A stretch of DNA of 64,000 nucleotides from Arthrobacter sp. PM3 (GTDB lineage Bacteria; Actinomycetota; Actinomycetes; Actinomycetales; Micrococcaceae): assembly GCF_003352915.1 (NCBI RefSeq), contig NZ_CP022314.1, forward strand, positions 3,824,215 to 3,888,214. The letters run 5' to 3'. Below the pieces are notes generated by a model. That model was not told where the DNA came from. It did not search any database and was given only the letters and a program-made list of their open reading frames with translations. The position numbers were made by a program, and so were the translations under genes. How positions within the stretch are numbered: the first letter of the stretch is position 1; the number at the start of each line of letters is the position of its first letter. Of the stretch, positions 47,618 through 56,100 are shown piece after piece.

Positions 47618-48646
47618 TCAGCGCACCACGGAAGGAGACCAGGCGTGTTCGATGTACAGGGAGGCACTCGACGCCGGATCCGCGTTGATCTGCCAGACAT
47701 CGCTGTCGCCGGCAGCACCGTCGCGGGCGAGTCCGTACAGCAGTGTCCGGTCGTCAAGCCATTCGATCTGGTCATCCACGCTGCGCGGCTCGGACAGCAC
47801 GGTTTCCTGCCCTGTGGCCAGGTCCAGGACGGCCACACGCCAGTGCGCAGCCAACGCGCTACCGGTGTTCTTCTTGTACGCAATGCGCGTGCCATCGGGA
47901 GAGAGCGACGGGCACTCAACGCCGTCGTGGATTGCTGTGAGAGTGCGCGCCGCAATACTTCCCTTCACCAGCCAGATGCGGCCCGATGATGCCGCGGTCG
48001 CGTAGAAGGTGTCGCTTTGGTCCGGCGCGAAAGTCACGCCCCAGATGTTGCGGTCCACGGCGGTGATGCGGGTGCCGTTAACCATCAGCGCGAAGTCCTC
48101 AAGGTTCCCGGTTCCCCCACCGCCGTGAGCCTCCATGATGGACGTCGCGGTCACGAAGCCCGTAGTACCGTACGAGTGTCCGGTAACAAACACCGTTGTG
48201 GCTACGAGGGAGCCGTCCCTGCTCATCCGGGTACGGTTGGGAATACCTGGCACTGCCCAACTCCTGGTCTGCTGCCACTCCGGGTTCAGGAGGTCTGCCT
48301 CAAAGCCGGTCACCAGGCCGCGGTTCGTCTTCAGGCATACGACGTCCTGAGTGGTGCCGTAAACCCTGTCGCAGGCTACCGGCGCCAGGGACCGTTCCCC
48401 GGCAGGATCGGCCAGCGAAACAGTGCCTATCATCCCGTAGCCCTGGCCTGGCGCCGTGTTGCGGAACAGGACAGTGCCGCCCTTCAACGCGGCGACGCCG
48501 GACGCCACACGTGCGGTCGATGCCGCCGTCTTGCTCTCCTGAAAGCGTTCGAACGCAGTCGCCGCGTAGGCTCCGGCGGCGCCCACGACCAGCACCGTAA
48601 CCACCAGCAGAATCCCCCAGCGGGCCTTGCTCGCACCGCGGGTCAA
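47618..48646 (-). CDS. Membrane-anchored TolB-like beta-propeller protein
   Basis: A 342-residue protein with one N-terminal membrane span (about residues 9-30) and an extracellular domain with WD40-like/PD40 repeats. Examples are GVECPSLSPDGTRIAYKKN, and the blades around TRMSRDGSLVATTVF and DDQIEWLDDRTLLYGLAR. The start is TTG 48646, overlapping the MFS stop (TTGA). An upstream start would lie inside the MFS gene. Such propellers often bind partners or glycans. Last gene of a three-gene operon (49940-50644, MFS, this). Confidence 0.75.
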   Translation of the reverse strand: MTRGASKARWGILLVVTVLVVGAAGAYAATAFERFQESKTAASTARVASGVAALKGGTVLFRNTAPGQGYGMIGTVSLADPAGERSLAPVACDRVYGTTQDVVCLKTNRGLVTGFEADLLNPEWQQTRSWAVPGIPNRTRMSRDGSLVATTVFVTGHSYGTTGFVTATSIMEAHGGGGTGNLEDFALMVNGTRITAVDRNIWGVTFAPDQSDTFYATAASSGRIWLVKGSIAARTLTAIHDGVECPSLSPDGTRIAYKKNTGSALAAHWRVAVLDLATGQETVLSEPRSVDDQIEWLDDRTLLYGLARDGAAGDSDVWQINADPASSASLYIEHAWSPSVVR

Positions 48647-49935
48647 GCTGCCAGCCTCTGCCGCAGGCCGGAACGCAGGATCAACCAGGACGCCACGATG
48701 CCTCCGGCCAGGCAACTGCCAACCACCACCATCGCCACGGCGGGGCCAAGCGCGAACCAGAGGACACCAAAGCCCACCGAGGCGGCCATCCGGCTAAGCG
48801 CCACCACTGTCTGGGCGGCACCGAGTCCCGTGGCAAGTTTGTCCGGCGGGGTCAGCTGGCTCGCCAATGCCGCCAGCACCCCGTCCGTCGCGGCGTAGAA
48901 GACCCCCAGCAGGACCAGGCAGGCCGCCGTCGGTCCGAATCCCCCGACCGGTGCCGCCGCCAGCAGGTAGCACGCAAGGAGGGCGACGTGCCCGGCGATG
49001 AAGACCCGCGCCTTTCCCCAGCGGTCCGCCAGACGGCCCAACGGAATGGCGAGGAGGAGGAACACCACGTTGGTGCCCACATACAACAGCGGAAACCACT
49101 GCACAGCGAATGAGTCTCTGTTCTGCAGCACCAAGTAGATGAAGCCGTCCCCCACGGTCAGCAGACCCAGGATCCCGGCCGCGGCCAAGAGCCGGCCAAG
49201 TCCCGGTTCACGCAGCAGGCGCCAGCGGAAACCCCACACCGGCCTGATGTTGTCCGCCGGCGCCGGCTTGCCCGCACGGCGGGTTCTCAGGTTCGGCACC
49301 AAAAGAGCCAACACTGCGACACCAAGCACCGCAAAGGCCAGGGAGACCACAAAGACGGTACCGTAGCCGTCCGGGATCAGCATGAGAATGAAGAAGGCCA
49401 GCAGCGGACCGCTCGCCGCACCGATGTTGTCCAGCATGCGGTGCACCCCGAAGTGACGCGCCAGGTATTCCGGCTGGGCTGACACTGCAATCAAAGCATC
49501 GCGCGGGGCCGTCCGGATGCCCTTGCCAATCCGGTCGGCCGTCACGACGGCCGTCAGGGCCCAGAACCCGGTGGCGAACAGGAGCCCGATCCTGGCCACC
49601 ATGGACAGGCCGTAACCTGCGACGGCGACCCCTTTGGGGCGTCCGATGCGGTCGGACGCCAAGCCGGCAGCGATCCGGACAAGGGCGCTGGCACCCTGGT
49701 TGATTCCATCAAGGATTCCGAACGCAATGGTGGACAGGCCGAGGAACCCCGTGATGTACAAGGGCAGGATTGCGGACACGGATTCGGACGATACGTCAGT
49801 GAACATGCTGACCACGCCCAACCAGAGAATGACCGGGGACAGCCGGAAAGGCTTCTTCAATATCCCGTTCGGGCTCGAGTCCGGCGCTTGCAGGTCCTTC
49901 TTGCCGCCGTTGCGGTCTGAAATGGAGATATACAT
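48643..49935 (-). CDS. MFS transporter
   Basis: A 430-residue major-facilitator protein with about twelve predicted spans. The loop motif reads GLASDRIGRPKGVAVAG, the duplicated loop GRLADRWGKARVF, and TADRIGKGIRTAPRDALI is typical of a subgroup close to sugar or multidrug transporters. Start ATG 49935 follows the preceding stop by 4 bases; an in-frame ATG at 49959 would overlap that gene. Substrate unknown. Translationally coupled with genes on both sides. Confidence 0.82.
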   Translation of the reverse strand: MYISISDRNGGKKDLQAPDSSPNGILKKPFRLSPVILWLGVVSMFTDVSSESVSAILPLYITGFLGLSTIAFGILDGINQGASALVRIAAGLASDRIGRPKGVAVAGYGLSMVARIGLLFATGFWALTAVVTADRIGKGIRTAPRDALIAVSAQPEYLARHFGVHRMLDNIGAASGPLLAFFILMLIPDGYGTVFVVSLAFAVLGVAVLALLVPNLRTRRAGKPAPADNIRPVWGFRWRLLREPGLGRLLAAAGILGLLTVGDGFIYLVLQNRDSFAVQWFPLLYVGTNVVFLLLAIPLGRLADRWGKARVFIAGHVALLACYLLAAAPVGGFGPTAACLVLLGVFYAATDGVLAALASQLTPPDKLATGLGAAQTVVALSRMAASVGFGVLWFALGPAVAMVVVGSCLAGGIVASWLILRSGLRQRLAA

Positions 49936-49939
49936 GCCG

Positions 49940-50644
49940 CTACCCGCCTGCCGCCACATGCAAATTTCCCAACAACATAAACCGCGTGCCTCCCGTGCCC
50001 GTGGTCGATGTCGTGAGAGTCATTGAGTCCCGACCCCGGCTGAACCGCACGGCCCGCTGACCTTGCGCGGCCGGCACAGGTTCAGACCAGAATTTCAGGG
50101 GCGCCAGGATTTGCTGGAAGTGCCCCACGACCGCGTCCTGACTCTTGCCGACGACGGCGTCGGCGGTCACCTGCAGTGATCCGTCTGCTGCGGAGACTCC
50201 CGTCGAGACAATCACCGTTCCGTCCGGAAAGGAGATGACTTTGGTGGGGAACCCGTTCACGATCTTGCCCTGGGCTGATGCCGTTGCCGGCAGGGGAAGA
50301 CTGACGAGGGCAGCAGGCGGCGACGGCACCGGAAGCCCGGAAGGCGTCGCACTCACGGGTGGAAGGACCTCACGGCCCACGGGGGCCGGGGCCGAACCAG
50401 TGGTCGAACCAGTGGTCGAACCGGGGGTCGGCGGCGCCGCCCCCTGGTTCGGTCCCGCGGTGGCCGCCGGGTCAGTTTTGCCCGGGCCCGGGCTGGAACT
50501 GACGGTCGGCGGGCTGCTGCCGGCCGGTGCCGCGACCCGCGAGGCCGACGTCTCTCCTGCAGTCATCTGGTCCAGCGCCACCGCGGTACCCGCGAGAATG
50601 GCCGCTATGGCGACCCCGGCGATGACCAGCCGCTTGGCTTTCAC
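49940..50644 (-). CDS. Hypothetical exported Pro/Thr-rich protein
   Basis: I do not recognise a family. The 234-residue protein has an N-terminal hydrophobic segment (residues 7-24), a low-complexity Pro/Ser/Gly/Thr linker (about 33-110, with TTGSTTGS encoded by a short tandem repeat at 50399-50421), and a compact C-terminal domain (about 125-234). The start is GTG 50644, 6 bases after GGGAG. First gene of the envelope operon with the MFS and beta-propeller genes; it may be a cell-wall-spanning partner. Confidence 0.7.
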   Translation of the reverse strand: MKAKRLVIAGVAIAAILAGTAVALDQMTAGETSASRVAAPAGSSPPTVSSSPGPGKTDPAATAGPNQGAAPPTPGSTTGSTTGSAPAPVGREVLPPVSATPSGLPVPSPPAALVSLPLPATASAQGKIVNGFPTKVISFPDGTVIVSTGVSAADGSLQVTADAVVGKSQDAVVGHFQQILAPLKFWSEPVPAAQGQRAVRFSRGRDSMTLTTSTTGTGGTRFMLLGNLHVAAGG

Positions 50645-50788
50645 CGTGGACTCCCGGCCCTGTTGCTTCCGGCCTTGGCCAAAGCATGCAATACGCCCCT
50701 GCTACGTACTCCAATTCCTCCCATCGGCACAGTCTGTCAGTGGGATGAACGGTTCGGAAGAGTATTGCTACTTGTTTCGCGGGGTTCG

Positions 50789-51736
50789 CTACCAGCGCCC
50801 GTTCCGCGGCTTGGGCTGGCAGACAGGGCAGGTATAGGACGAGCGGTTCATGAACTGTTCGCGCCGCATGATGCTTACCAGGCCGGCGGCGGCACAGCGT
50901 TTGCACTCCTGGCCCTCGCGGCCGTAGGCATTCAGGGAGCGGTCGAAGTACCCGGAGGCTCCGTTGACGTTGACGTAGAGCGAATCGAAGCTCGTCCCGC
51001 CCGCGGCCAGGGCATCGGTCATGACCTCGCGTGCGGCGTCGAGCACCCGCAGCGCCTCGGCACGGCGCAGGGTGTCCGTGGGCCGGGCGTAGTGCAGCCG
51101 CGCCTTCCAGAGGGCCTCGTCCGCGTAGATGTTGCCGATCCCGGAGACCAGGCTCTGGTCCAGCAGCGCCCGCTTGAGGCCGGTCTTCCGCGCCCGGAGG
51201 CGCCGGTAGAAGGTGTCGAAGGAGAAGTGCGGATCCAGCGGATCCCGCGCGATGTGCGAGGCCTCCTCCGCGATGAGCGGCAGCGGCGTCTCGGCCAGGC
51301 CGCCGGGACCGCCGTCGTCGGTGGGGATCAGCGCGGTGAGGAACAGGCCGCCGAAAATGCGCTGGTCCACGAACCGGAGCTGTTCCGGCATGCCCTCCGC
51401 GGGGCTGAGGCGCAGCCTGACCTTGAGGTGCTTTTCATCCGGAACGCCGGGGTCCTGCATGAGCAGCTGCCCCGACATGCCCAGGTGCGCCATGAGCGCG
51501 ACGGCGGGAGGCCCGGGACGGCCGGGTGTGTCCGCCAGCGGCATCCACAGGAATTTGCCGCGGCGGACCACGTCCAGCACCCGGGCGCCCTCGAGGTTGC
51601 CGGCGAAGTCCTCCGGCCCCAGGACGTGGCGGCGCAGGGACCGCGGATCCAGCACGTCGACGGCGGTGATGGTCCGGCCGCGCACCCAGCTCACCAGGCC
51701 GCGCCGGACCACCTCGACCTCGGGCAGTTCAGGCAA
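50789..51736 (-). CDS. mutM: Formamidopyrimidine-DNA glycosylase
   Basis: Removes 8-oxoguanine and formamidopyrimidines from DNA. It has 315 residues with the mature N-terminal [13 protein letters not shown] (catalytic Pro2 and Glu3), a conserved K in the H2TH domain ([13 protein letters not shown] region), and a C-terminal zinc finger with CKRC and CPVC. It follows rnc by 9 bp on the same strand. The usual actinobacterial order has smc next, but here about 13 kb of other genes intervene. Confidence 0.95.
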   Translation of the reverse strand: MPELPEVEVVRRGLVSWVRGRTITAVDVLDPRSLRRHVLGPEDFAGNLEGARVLDVVRRGKFLWMPLADTPGRPGPPAVALMAHLGMSGQLLMQDPGVPDEKHLKVRLRLSPAEGMPEQLRFVDQRIFGGLFLTALIPTDDGGPGGLAETPLPLIAEEASHIARDPLDPHFSFDTFYRRLRARKTGLKRALLDQSLVSGIGNIYADEALWKARLHYARPTDTLRRAEALRVLDAAREVMTDALAAGGTSFDSLYVNVNGASGYFDRSLNAYGREGQECKRCAAAGLVSIMRREQFMNRSSYTCPVCQPKPRNGRW

Positions 51737-51745
51737 AGCCGCTGC

Positions 51746-52450
51746 CTAGCTGCCGGCCTGGGTGTCGGAGGCCGGGGCGGTCAGGCGGCGCCAGGCGTCG
51801 GCGGCGGCTTCCTGCTCGGCTTCCTTCTTGGAGTTGCCGCTGCCGGTGCCGTAGTCGGTGCCGCCGATCCGCAGCACGGCCTCGAACGTCCGGGCGTGGT
51901 CCGGTCCGGAGCCGTCGACCGCGTAGTTGATGGTCCCGAGCTGCCGGCTGGCGGCCAGTTCCTGGATGCTGGTTTTCCAGTCGGTTCCCGCGCCCAGGGC
52001 TGCGGCGTCCTTCAGCAGCGGCCCGATAAGGCGCATCACCAGCTGCCGGGCCGTCTCGATGTCGTTGGAGAGGTAGGTGGCGCCGATCAGCGCCTCCATG
52101 GTGTCGGCAAGGATGGAGGCCTTGTTCTTGCCCTCGGTGAGCTTCTCGCCTTGTCCGAGGTAGATGTAGTCCCCCAGGCCGATGCTGCGGCCGATGCCTG
52201 CCAGGGCACGGGTGCTGACGACGGCGGAGCGGCGCTTGGCCAGGTCGCCTTCGGGCAGCGTGGGATTGTCACGGTACAGCGCATCTGTCACGGAGAACCC
52301 CAGGATGGAGTCGCCCAGGAACTCGAGCCGTTCGTTGGTGGGAATGCCGCCGTTTTCGTAGGCGTAGGAACGGTGTGTGAGCGCAAGACGAAGCGTCCCG
52401 GCGTCAATATTGACACCGAGACGCTTCAGAAGCTCTTCAGTTGAAGACAT
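51746..52450 (-). CDS. rnc: Ribonuclease III
   Basis: Cleaves double-stranded RNA, including rRNA precursors. The 234-residue protein has the signature NERLEFLGDSILGF with catalytic acidic residues, a second acidic helix in DTMEALIGATYL, and a C-terminal dsRNA-binding domain. The rpmF-rnc-mutM order is typical of actinobacteria; rpmF lies 21 bp upstream. Confidence 0.96.
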   Translation of the reverse strand: MSSTEELLKRLGVNIDAGTLRLALTHRSYAYENGGIPTNERLEFLGDSILGFSVTDALYRDNPTLPEGDLAKRRSAVVSTRALAGIGRSIGLGDYIYLGQGEKLTEGKNKASILADTMEALIGATYLSNDIETARQLVMRLIGPLLKDAAALGAGTDWKTSIQELAASRQLGTINYAVDGSGPDHARTFEAVLRIGGTDYGTGSGNSKKEAEQEAAADAWRRLTAPASDTQAGS

Positions 52451-52471
52451 CTTTTTCAGCCTGTTGGCGGA

Positions 52472-52675
52472 TTAGACGTCTGCGACCTTGCGGCCCTTGT
52501 ACTCAAGGAACAGCGCGGTGCCAGCCGAGTCGGTAACGACCTTTGCCTGGTGCGGCAGGCTGTAGACAACCTGGCCGTTTTCGACGGTCTTCACCAGGTT
52601 GGGGGCGGTTGCCTTCCACTGGGAGCGGCGGGCGCGGGTATTCGAGCGAGACATCTTCCGCTTGGGAACAGCCAC
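52472..52675 (-). CDS. rpmF: 50S ribosomal protein L32
   Basis: A 67-residue protein starting [20 protein letters not shown]. It lacks the C-x2-C zinc residues seen in some L32 (a C-minus form). It sits between the DUF177 protein and rnc, and the pairing of DUF177/YceD with rpmF is widespread in bacteria. Confidence 0.96.
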   Translation of the reverse strand: MAVPKRKMSRSNTRARRSQWKATAPNLVKTVENGQVVYSLPHQAKVVTDSAGTALFLEYKGRKVADV

Positions 52676-52711
52676 GGCTAACTCATTTCTCTCTAGTCCA
52701 ACACTTACAAA

Positions 52712-53260
52712 TCAGTTTTGCCGGTCAGGCTTAGCCAAGTCAGCCAGGGCGGCCCAGCGAGGATCGGTGACCTCGTGGTGATGCCCCGGCTCGTCTTCCA
52801 GGCGTACTCCGCATTCGGAGCAAAGGCCCTGGCAGTCTTCCCGGCACACCGGCTGGAACGGCAGCGTGGTGACTACTGCGTCCCGCAACACCGGCTCAAG
52901 ATCGATTAGATCGTGCTCGACTCGACGTTGCTCTTCTTCGTCTTCTCCGTCCGGGAACTCAGCGTCCTCGTAGAAGAAAAGTTCTTGCACATTGACCTCT
53001 TGGTCATACGCAAGGGGATCCAGGCATCGGCCGCATTCGCCGGTTACTTCGACGAACACGGAGCCTGATACCAGAATTCCTTCGTGTACGGCCTCGAGCC
53101 GCAGGTCCAGCTCGATATCCGAGCCTTCCTCCACGCCAATGAGCGCCACGCCAAGATCACTTGGCGCGGGTACATGTTCTTTCAGCGTCCGCATGCTTCC
53201 CGGACTGCGTCCGAGGTCCTTGACGTCGAACGCCAGGGGCGAACTAGCATCTCGTTTAAT
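52712..53260 (-). CDS. YceD/DUF177 family protein, likely ATT start
   Basis: A DUF177 protein linked to 23S rRNA maturation and L32, of 182 residues if started at 53260. The first in-frame ATG is 53194. The 22 codons before it encode IKRDASSPLAFDVKDLGRSP and GS, which continue the conserved family N-terminus (LGR.PGSM). AGGAG (53266-53270) is five bases before ATT 53260, and no ATG, GTG or TTG lies in between. A C-x2-C-type set (GECGRC, VCREDCQGLCSECG) suggests a metal site. If ATG 53194 is used instead, the protein has 160 residues and lacks its conserved start. Confidence 0.85.
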   Translation of the reverse strand: MKRDASSPLAFDVKDLGRSPGSMRTLKEHVPAPSDLGVALIGVEEGSDIELDLRLEAVHEGILVSGSVFVEVTGECGRCLDPLAYDQEVNVQELFFYEDAEFPDGEDEEEQRRVEHDLIDLEPVLRDAVVTTLPFQPVCREDCQGLCSECGVRLEDEPGHHHEVTDPRWAALADLAKPDRQN

Positions 53261-53380
53261 GAGAACTCCTGTTGAACATATGACCGACGTACCATCTTAG
53301 CCTGAACTTCCGGACGGACTCAAACCGGGCGCAAGGCCAGGACAGGCAGCCGGAAGCAGGCCGCTGAGTACCGGTCAAGC

Positions 53381-53881
53381 TTACACTTTTCGGGCCCGGT
53401 TCTGGACCGGCTCGCCCGGGGCCAGCCGTTTCAGCACGGACCGGGGGACAAACTCGGAGACGTCCCCGCCCAGGCTGAAGACCTCTTTAATGAGGGTGGA
53501 GGACAGGTGCAGGTAGTGGCCCTCGGCCGGCAGGAACACTGTTTCCACGCCGGTCAGCTGGCGGTTCATCGTGGCCATCGGCAACTCATAGTCGAAGTCG
53601 GACGAGGAGCGCAGGCCCTTGACAATCGCCGACGCACCGCGCTGCCGGCAGTACTCGGCCAGGAGACCCTCCCCCACGGGTTCCACCACAATCCCGCTCA
53701 GCGACGCGAAGGTCTCGCGGGCCATGTCGATCCGCTCGTCCAGGCTGAAGCGGTACTTCTTGGCGTAGTTGGTGGACACCGCCACGATCACCTCGTCAAA
53801 GAGTCCCGCAGCGCGCGCAATGACTTCCAGATGGCCATTGTGGATGGGGTCAAAGGAGCCAGGGCATACAGCACGTCTCAT
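53381..53881 (-). CDS. coaD: Phosphopantetheine adenylyltransferase
   Basis: Transfers AMP to 4'-phosphopantetheine to form dephospho-CoA in coenzyme A synthesis. The 166-residue protein shows the nucleotidyltransferase motif GSFDPIHNGHLEVI and the C-terminal signature HLSSTLIKEVFSLGG. In related genomes coaD follows rsmD; here about 5 kb of plus-strand genes separates them. Confidence 0.95.
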   Translation of the reverse strand: MRRAVCPGSFDPIHNGHLEVIARAAGLFDEVIVAVSTNYAKKYRFSLDERIDMARETFASLSGIVVEPVGEGLLAEYCRQRGASAIVKGLRSSSDFDYELPMATMNRQLTGVETVFLPAEGHYLHLSSTLIKEVFSLGGDVSEFVPRSVLKRLAPGEPVQNRARKV

Positions 53882-53929
53882 GCTCCGAACCTACCGCATC
53901 GGCGCCGTGGGCCGGGATAGCATGGCGGA

Positions 53930-54880
53930 ATGTCAGCATCGAAGAAACGCTTCGCCCTGCCTTCCAGGACCCTGCTTTCAAATACGCAGCCTTCCAGAAC
54001 ACAGCCTTCCGGCACGCAGCCTTTCGCCATGGACGGCGGCGTGGCCCTGGTCACCGGCGCCGCCGGGGGCATGGGCCGGCTGTACGCCCTCCGCGCCGCC
54101 CGGGAGGGCGCCGCGGCCGTGATCCTCTGGGACGTCGACGCGGACGCCCTGGCCAGCGCCGCCGCCGAGGTCACCGCCCTGGGCACCCGCGCCGTTACCC
54201 GGACGGTGGATCTGGCGGACCGCGCCGCGATCGCCGACGCCGCCCGGGAAGCCCGGGCCGAGGGTCCGCTCGCACTGCTGGTGAACAACGCCGGAATTGT
54301 CCGCGGCGCCTACTTCTGGGACCACGTCCCGGAGCGCGACATCGCCCTGACCATGGACATCAACGCCCTGGCCCCCATGTATGTCACCCTCGAGTTCCTG
54401 CCGGACATGATGGCCGACGCCGGCCGGCCGCGCCGGATCCTCAACGTCGCCTCGGCCGCGGGCACGGTGTCGAACCCGCGAATGAGCGTCTACGCCGCCT
54501 CCAAGTGGGCCGTGATCGGCTGGAGCGACTCGCTCCGGCTGGAACTGGAGCAACAGGGCTACGGCCACCTCTCGGTCACCACGTTCTGCCCCAGCTACAT
54601 TTCCACCGGCATGTTCGAAGGCGCCCGCGGACCCCTGCTGACGCCGCTCATGACACCGGAGGACGCGGTGGACCGCGCCTGGCGGGCCACCCTCGCCGGG
54701 CAGCCGCAGCTGATCGCCCCCGGCATGGCGAAGCTTGGCAAGGTCCTCAGGGGCGTCCTGCCGGTGCGGGCCTGGGACTTCGTGGGCGGCAAGGTCTTCG
54801 GGATCTACTCCACGATGGACAAGTTCACCGGCCGGCCCGCCGCCACGTCCGGCCACGCCAGCAAGGCGGGCTCGCTGTGA
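53930..54880 (+). CDS. SDR family oxidoreductase
   Basis: A 316-residue classical short-chain dehydrogenase. The cofactor loop is VTGAAGGMGRLYA, the NNAG strand is LVNNAGIV, and the catalytic Y-x3-K is YAASKWAVI. The N-terminus carries a 30-residue extension with imperfect TQPS repeats (from repeated CAGCCTTCC), likely disordered. The substrate is undetermined. First gene of a coupled trio: its stop overlaps the next start (GTGA). It starts 48 bp from coaD, divergently. Confidence 0.85.
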   Translation: MSASKKRFALPSRTLLSNTQPSRTQPSGTQPFAMDGGVALVTGAAGGMGRLYALRAAREGAAAVILWDVDADALASAAAEVTALGTRAVTRTVDLADRAAIADAAREARAEGPLALLVNNAGIVRGAYFWDHVPERDIALTMDINALAPMYVTLEFLPDMMADAGRPRRILNVASAAGTVSNPRMSVYAASKWAVIGWSDSLRLELEQQGYGHLSVTTFCPSYISTGMFEGARGPLLTPLMTPEDAVDRAWRATLAGQPQLIAPGMAKLGKVLRGVLPVRAWDFVGGKVFGIYSTMDKFTGRPAATSGHASKAGSL

Positions 54881-56100
54881 CCGGCATCCCCGCCGGCAGC
54901 GCCGGCCGGCTCCCGTGGCAGCGTGCCGCGACGGGCGCCAACCTGCTCTCCCCCGACGGCTCCCTGGGTGTGACGATCTTCGAGGAGATGACCACCCTGG
55001 CGCTCAGCACGGGCGCCATCAACCTGGGCCAGGGTTTCCCGGACGAGGACGGACCGGTGGAGATCAAGGAGGCCGCCCAGGCCGCGATCGCCGCCGGCGC
55101 CAACCAGTACGCGCCCGGCAAGGGCATCCTGCCGCTGCGCGAGGCCATCGCCACCCACCAGGAGCGCTTTTACGGGCTGGCACCGGATCCCCAGACGGAG
55201 ATCATCGTCACCACCGGCGCCACCGAGGCCATCGCCGCCGCGCTGCTGGCCCTGGTCAGCCCCGGCGATGAGGTGCTCACGTTCGAGCCCTTCTATGACT
55301 CCTACGGCGCGATCATCGGACTCTCCGGCGCCACCCACGTCACGGCCCCGCTCCTGGCCCCGGATTTCATGCCGGACCCCGCCGCGCTGGAAGCCGCCTT
55401 CAGCCCGCGCACCAAGGTGGTGCTGGTCAACAACCCGCACAACCCCACCGGCGCCGTGTTCCCCCGCGAGGTGCTGCAGCGCGTCGTCGACCTCGCCGTC
55501 AAGCACGACGCCGTCATCATCACCGACGAAGTTTACGAACACCTCACCTTCGGCGTCCGGCACATCCCGGTCGCCACCCTCCCTGGCGCGGCCGGGCGCA
55601 CGCTGACCATTTCCTCCGCCGGCAAGACCTTCTCCTTCACCGGCTGGAAGATCGGCTGGCTGTCCGGGCCGGAGCACCTCGTGGCGGCGGCACGGACCGT
55701 GAAGCAGTTCCTGAGCTACAGTTCCGGCACTCCGTTCCAGGCCGCGATCGCCGTGGGCCTGGGCCTGCCGGACGAGTTCTACACCGGCATTGCCGAGACC
55801 CTCCGGTACAAGCGCGACATCCTCAGCGCGGGGCTCCGCGAGGCCGGACTCGAGGTCCTGACGCCGCAGGGGACGTACTTCGTGAACGTGGACACCTCGC
55901 CGCTGGGGATCACCGATTCCGTGGAGCTGGCCCGCCGGCTCCCGGCCCTCGTCGGCGTGGCCGCCATCCCGGTGCCGGTGTTCTGCCACGCCGACGGCGC
56001 CGAGCGCACCCGCAGCCTGCTCCGGTTCGCCTTCTGCAAGCAGCTGCACGTGCTCGAGGAAGCCGCCGAGCGCCTTGCCACCCTGCGCGGCAGGCTGTGA
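54877..56100 (+). CDS. PLP-dependent class I/II aminotransferase
   Basis: A 407-residue fold-type I aminotransferase. The PLP-binding Lys lies in SSAGKTFSFTGWKIGW, NNPHNPTGAVF is the substrate/PLP contact block, and LGQGFPDEDGP is typical of the DapC / kynurenine aminotransferase-like group. The start is GTG 54877, within the SDR stop. N-succinyl-diaminopimelate aminotransferase is a plausible activity, but the context does not confirm it. The stop overlaps the next start. Confidence 0.85.
   Translation: MTGIPAGSAGRLPWQRAATGANLLSPDGSLGVTIFEEMTTLALSTGAINLGQGFPDEDGPVEIKEAAQAAIAAGANQYAPGKGILPLREAIATHQERFYGLAPDPQTEIIVTTGATEAIAAALLALVSPGDEVLTFEPFYDSYGAIIGLSGATHVTAPLLAPDFMPDPAALEAAFSPRTKVVLVNNPHNPTGAVFPREVLQRVVDLAVKHDAVIITDEVYEHLTFGVRHIPVATLPGAAGRTLTISSAGKTFSFTGWKIGWLSGPEHLVAAARTVKQFLSYSSGTPFQAAIAVGLGLPDEFYTGIAETLRYKRDILSAGLREAGLEVLTPQGTYFVNVDTSPLGITDSVELARRLPALVGVAAIPVPVFCHADGAERTRSLLRFAFCKQLHVLEEAAERLATLRGRL

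Noticed and set aside
53194..53196. ATG 53194 as start of the DUF177 gene.
   Set aside because: It would remove the conserved N-terminus encoded upstream and lacks a good ribosome site; kept as the fallback start.
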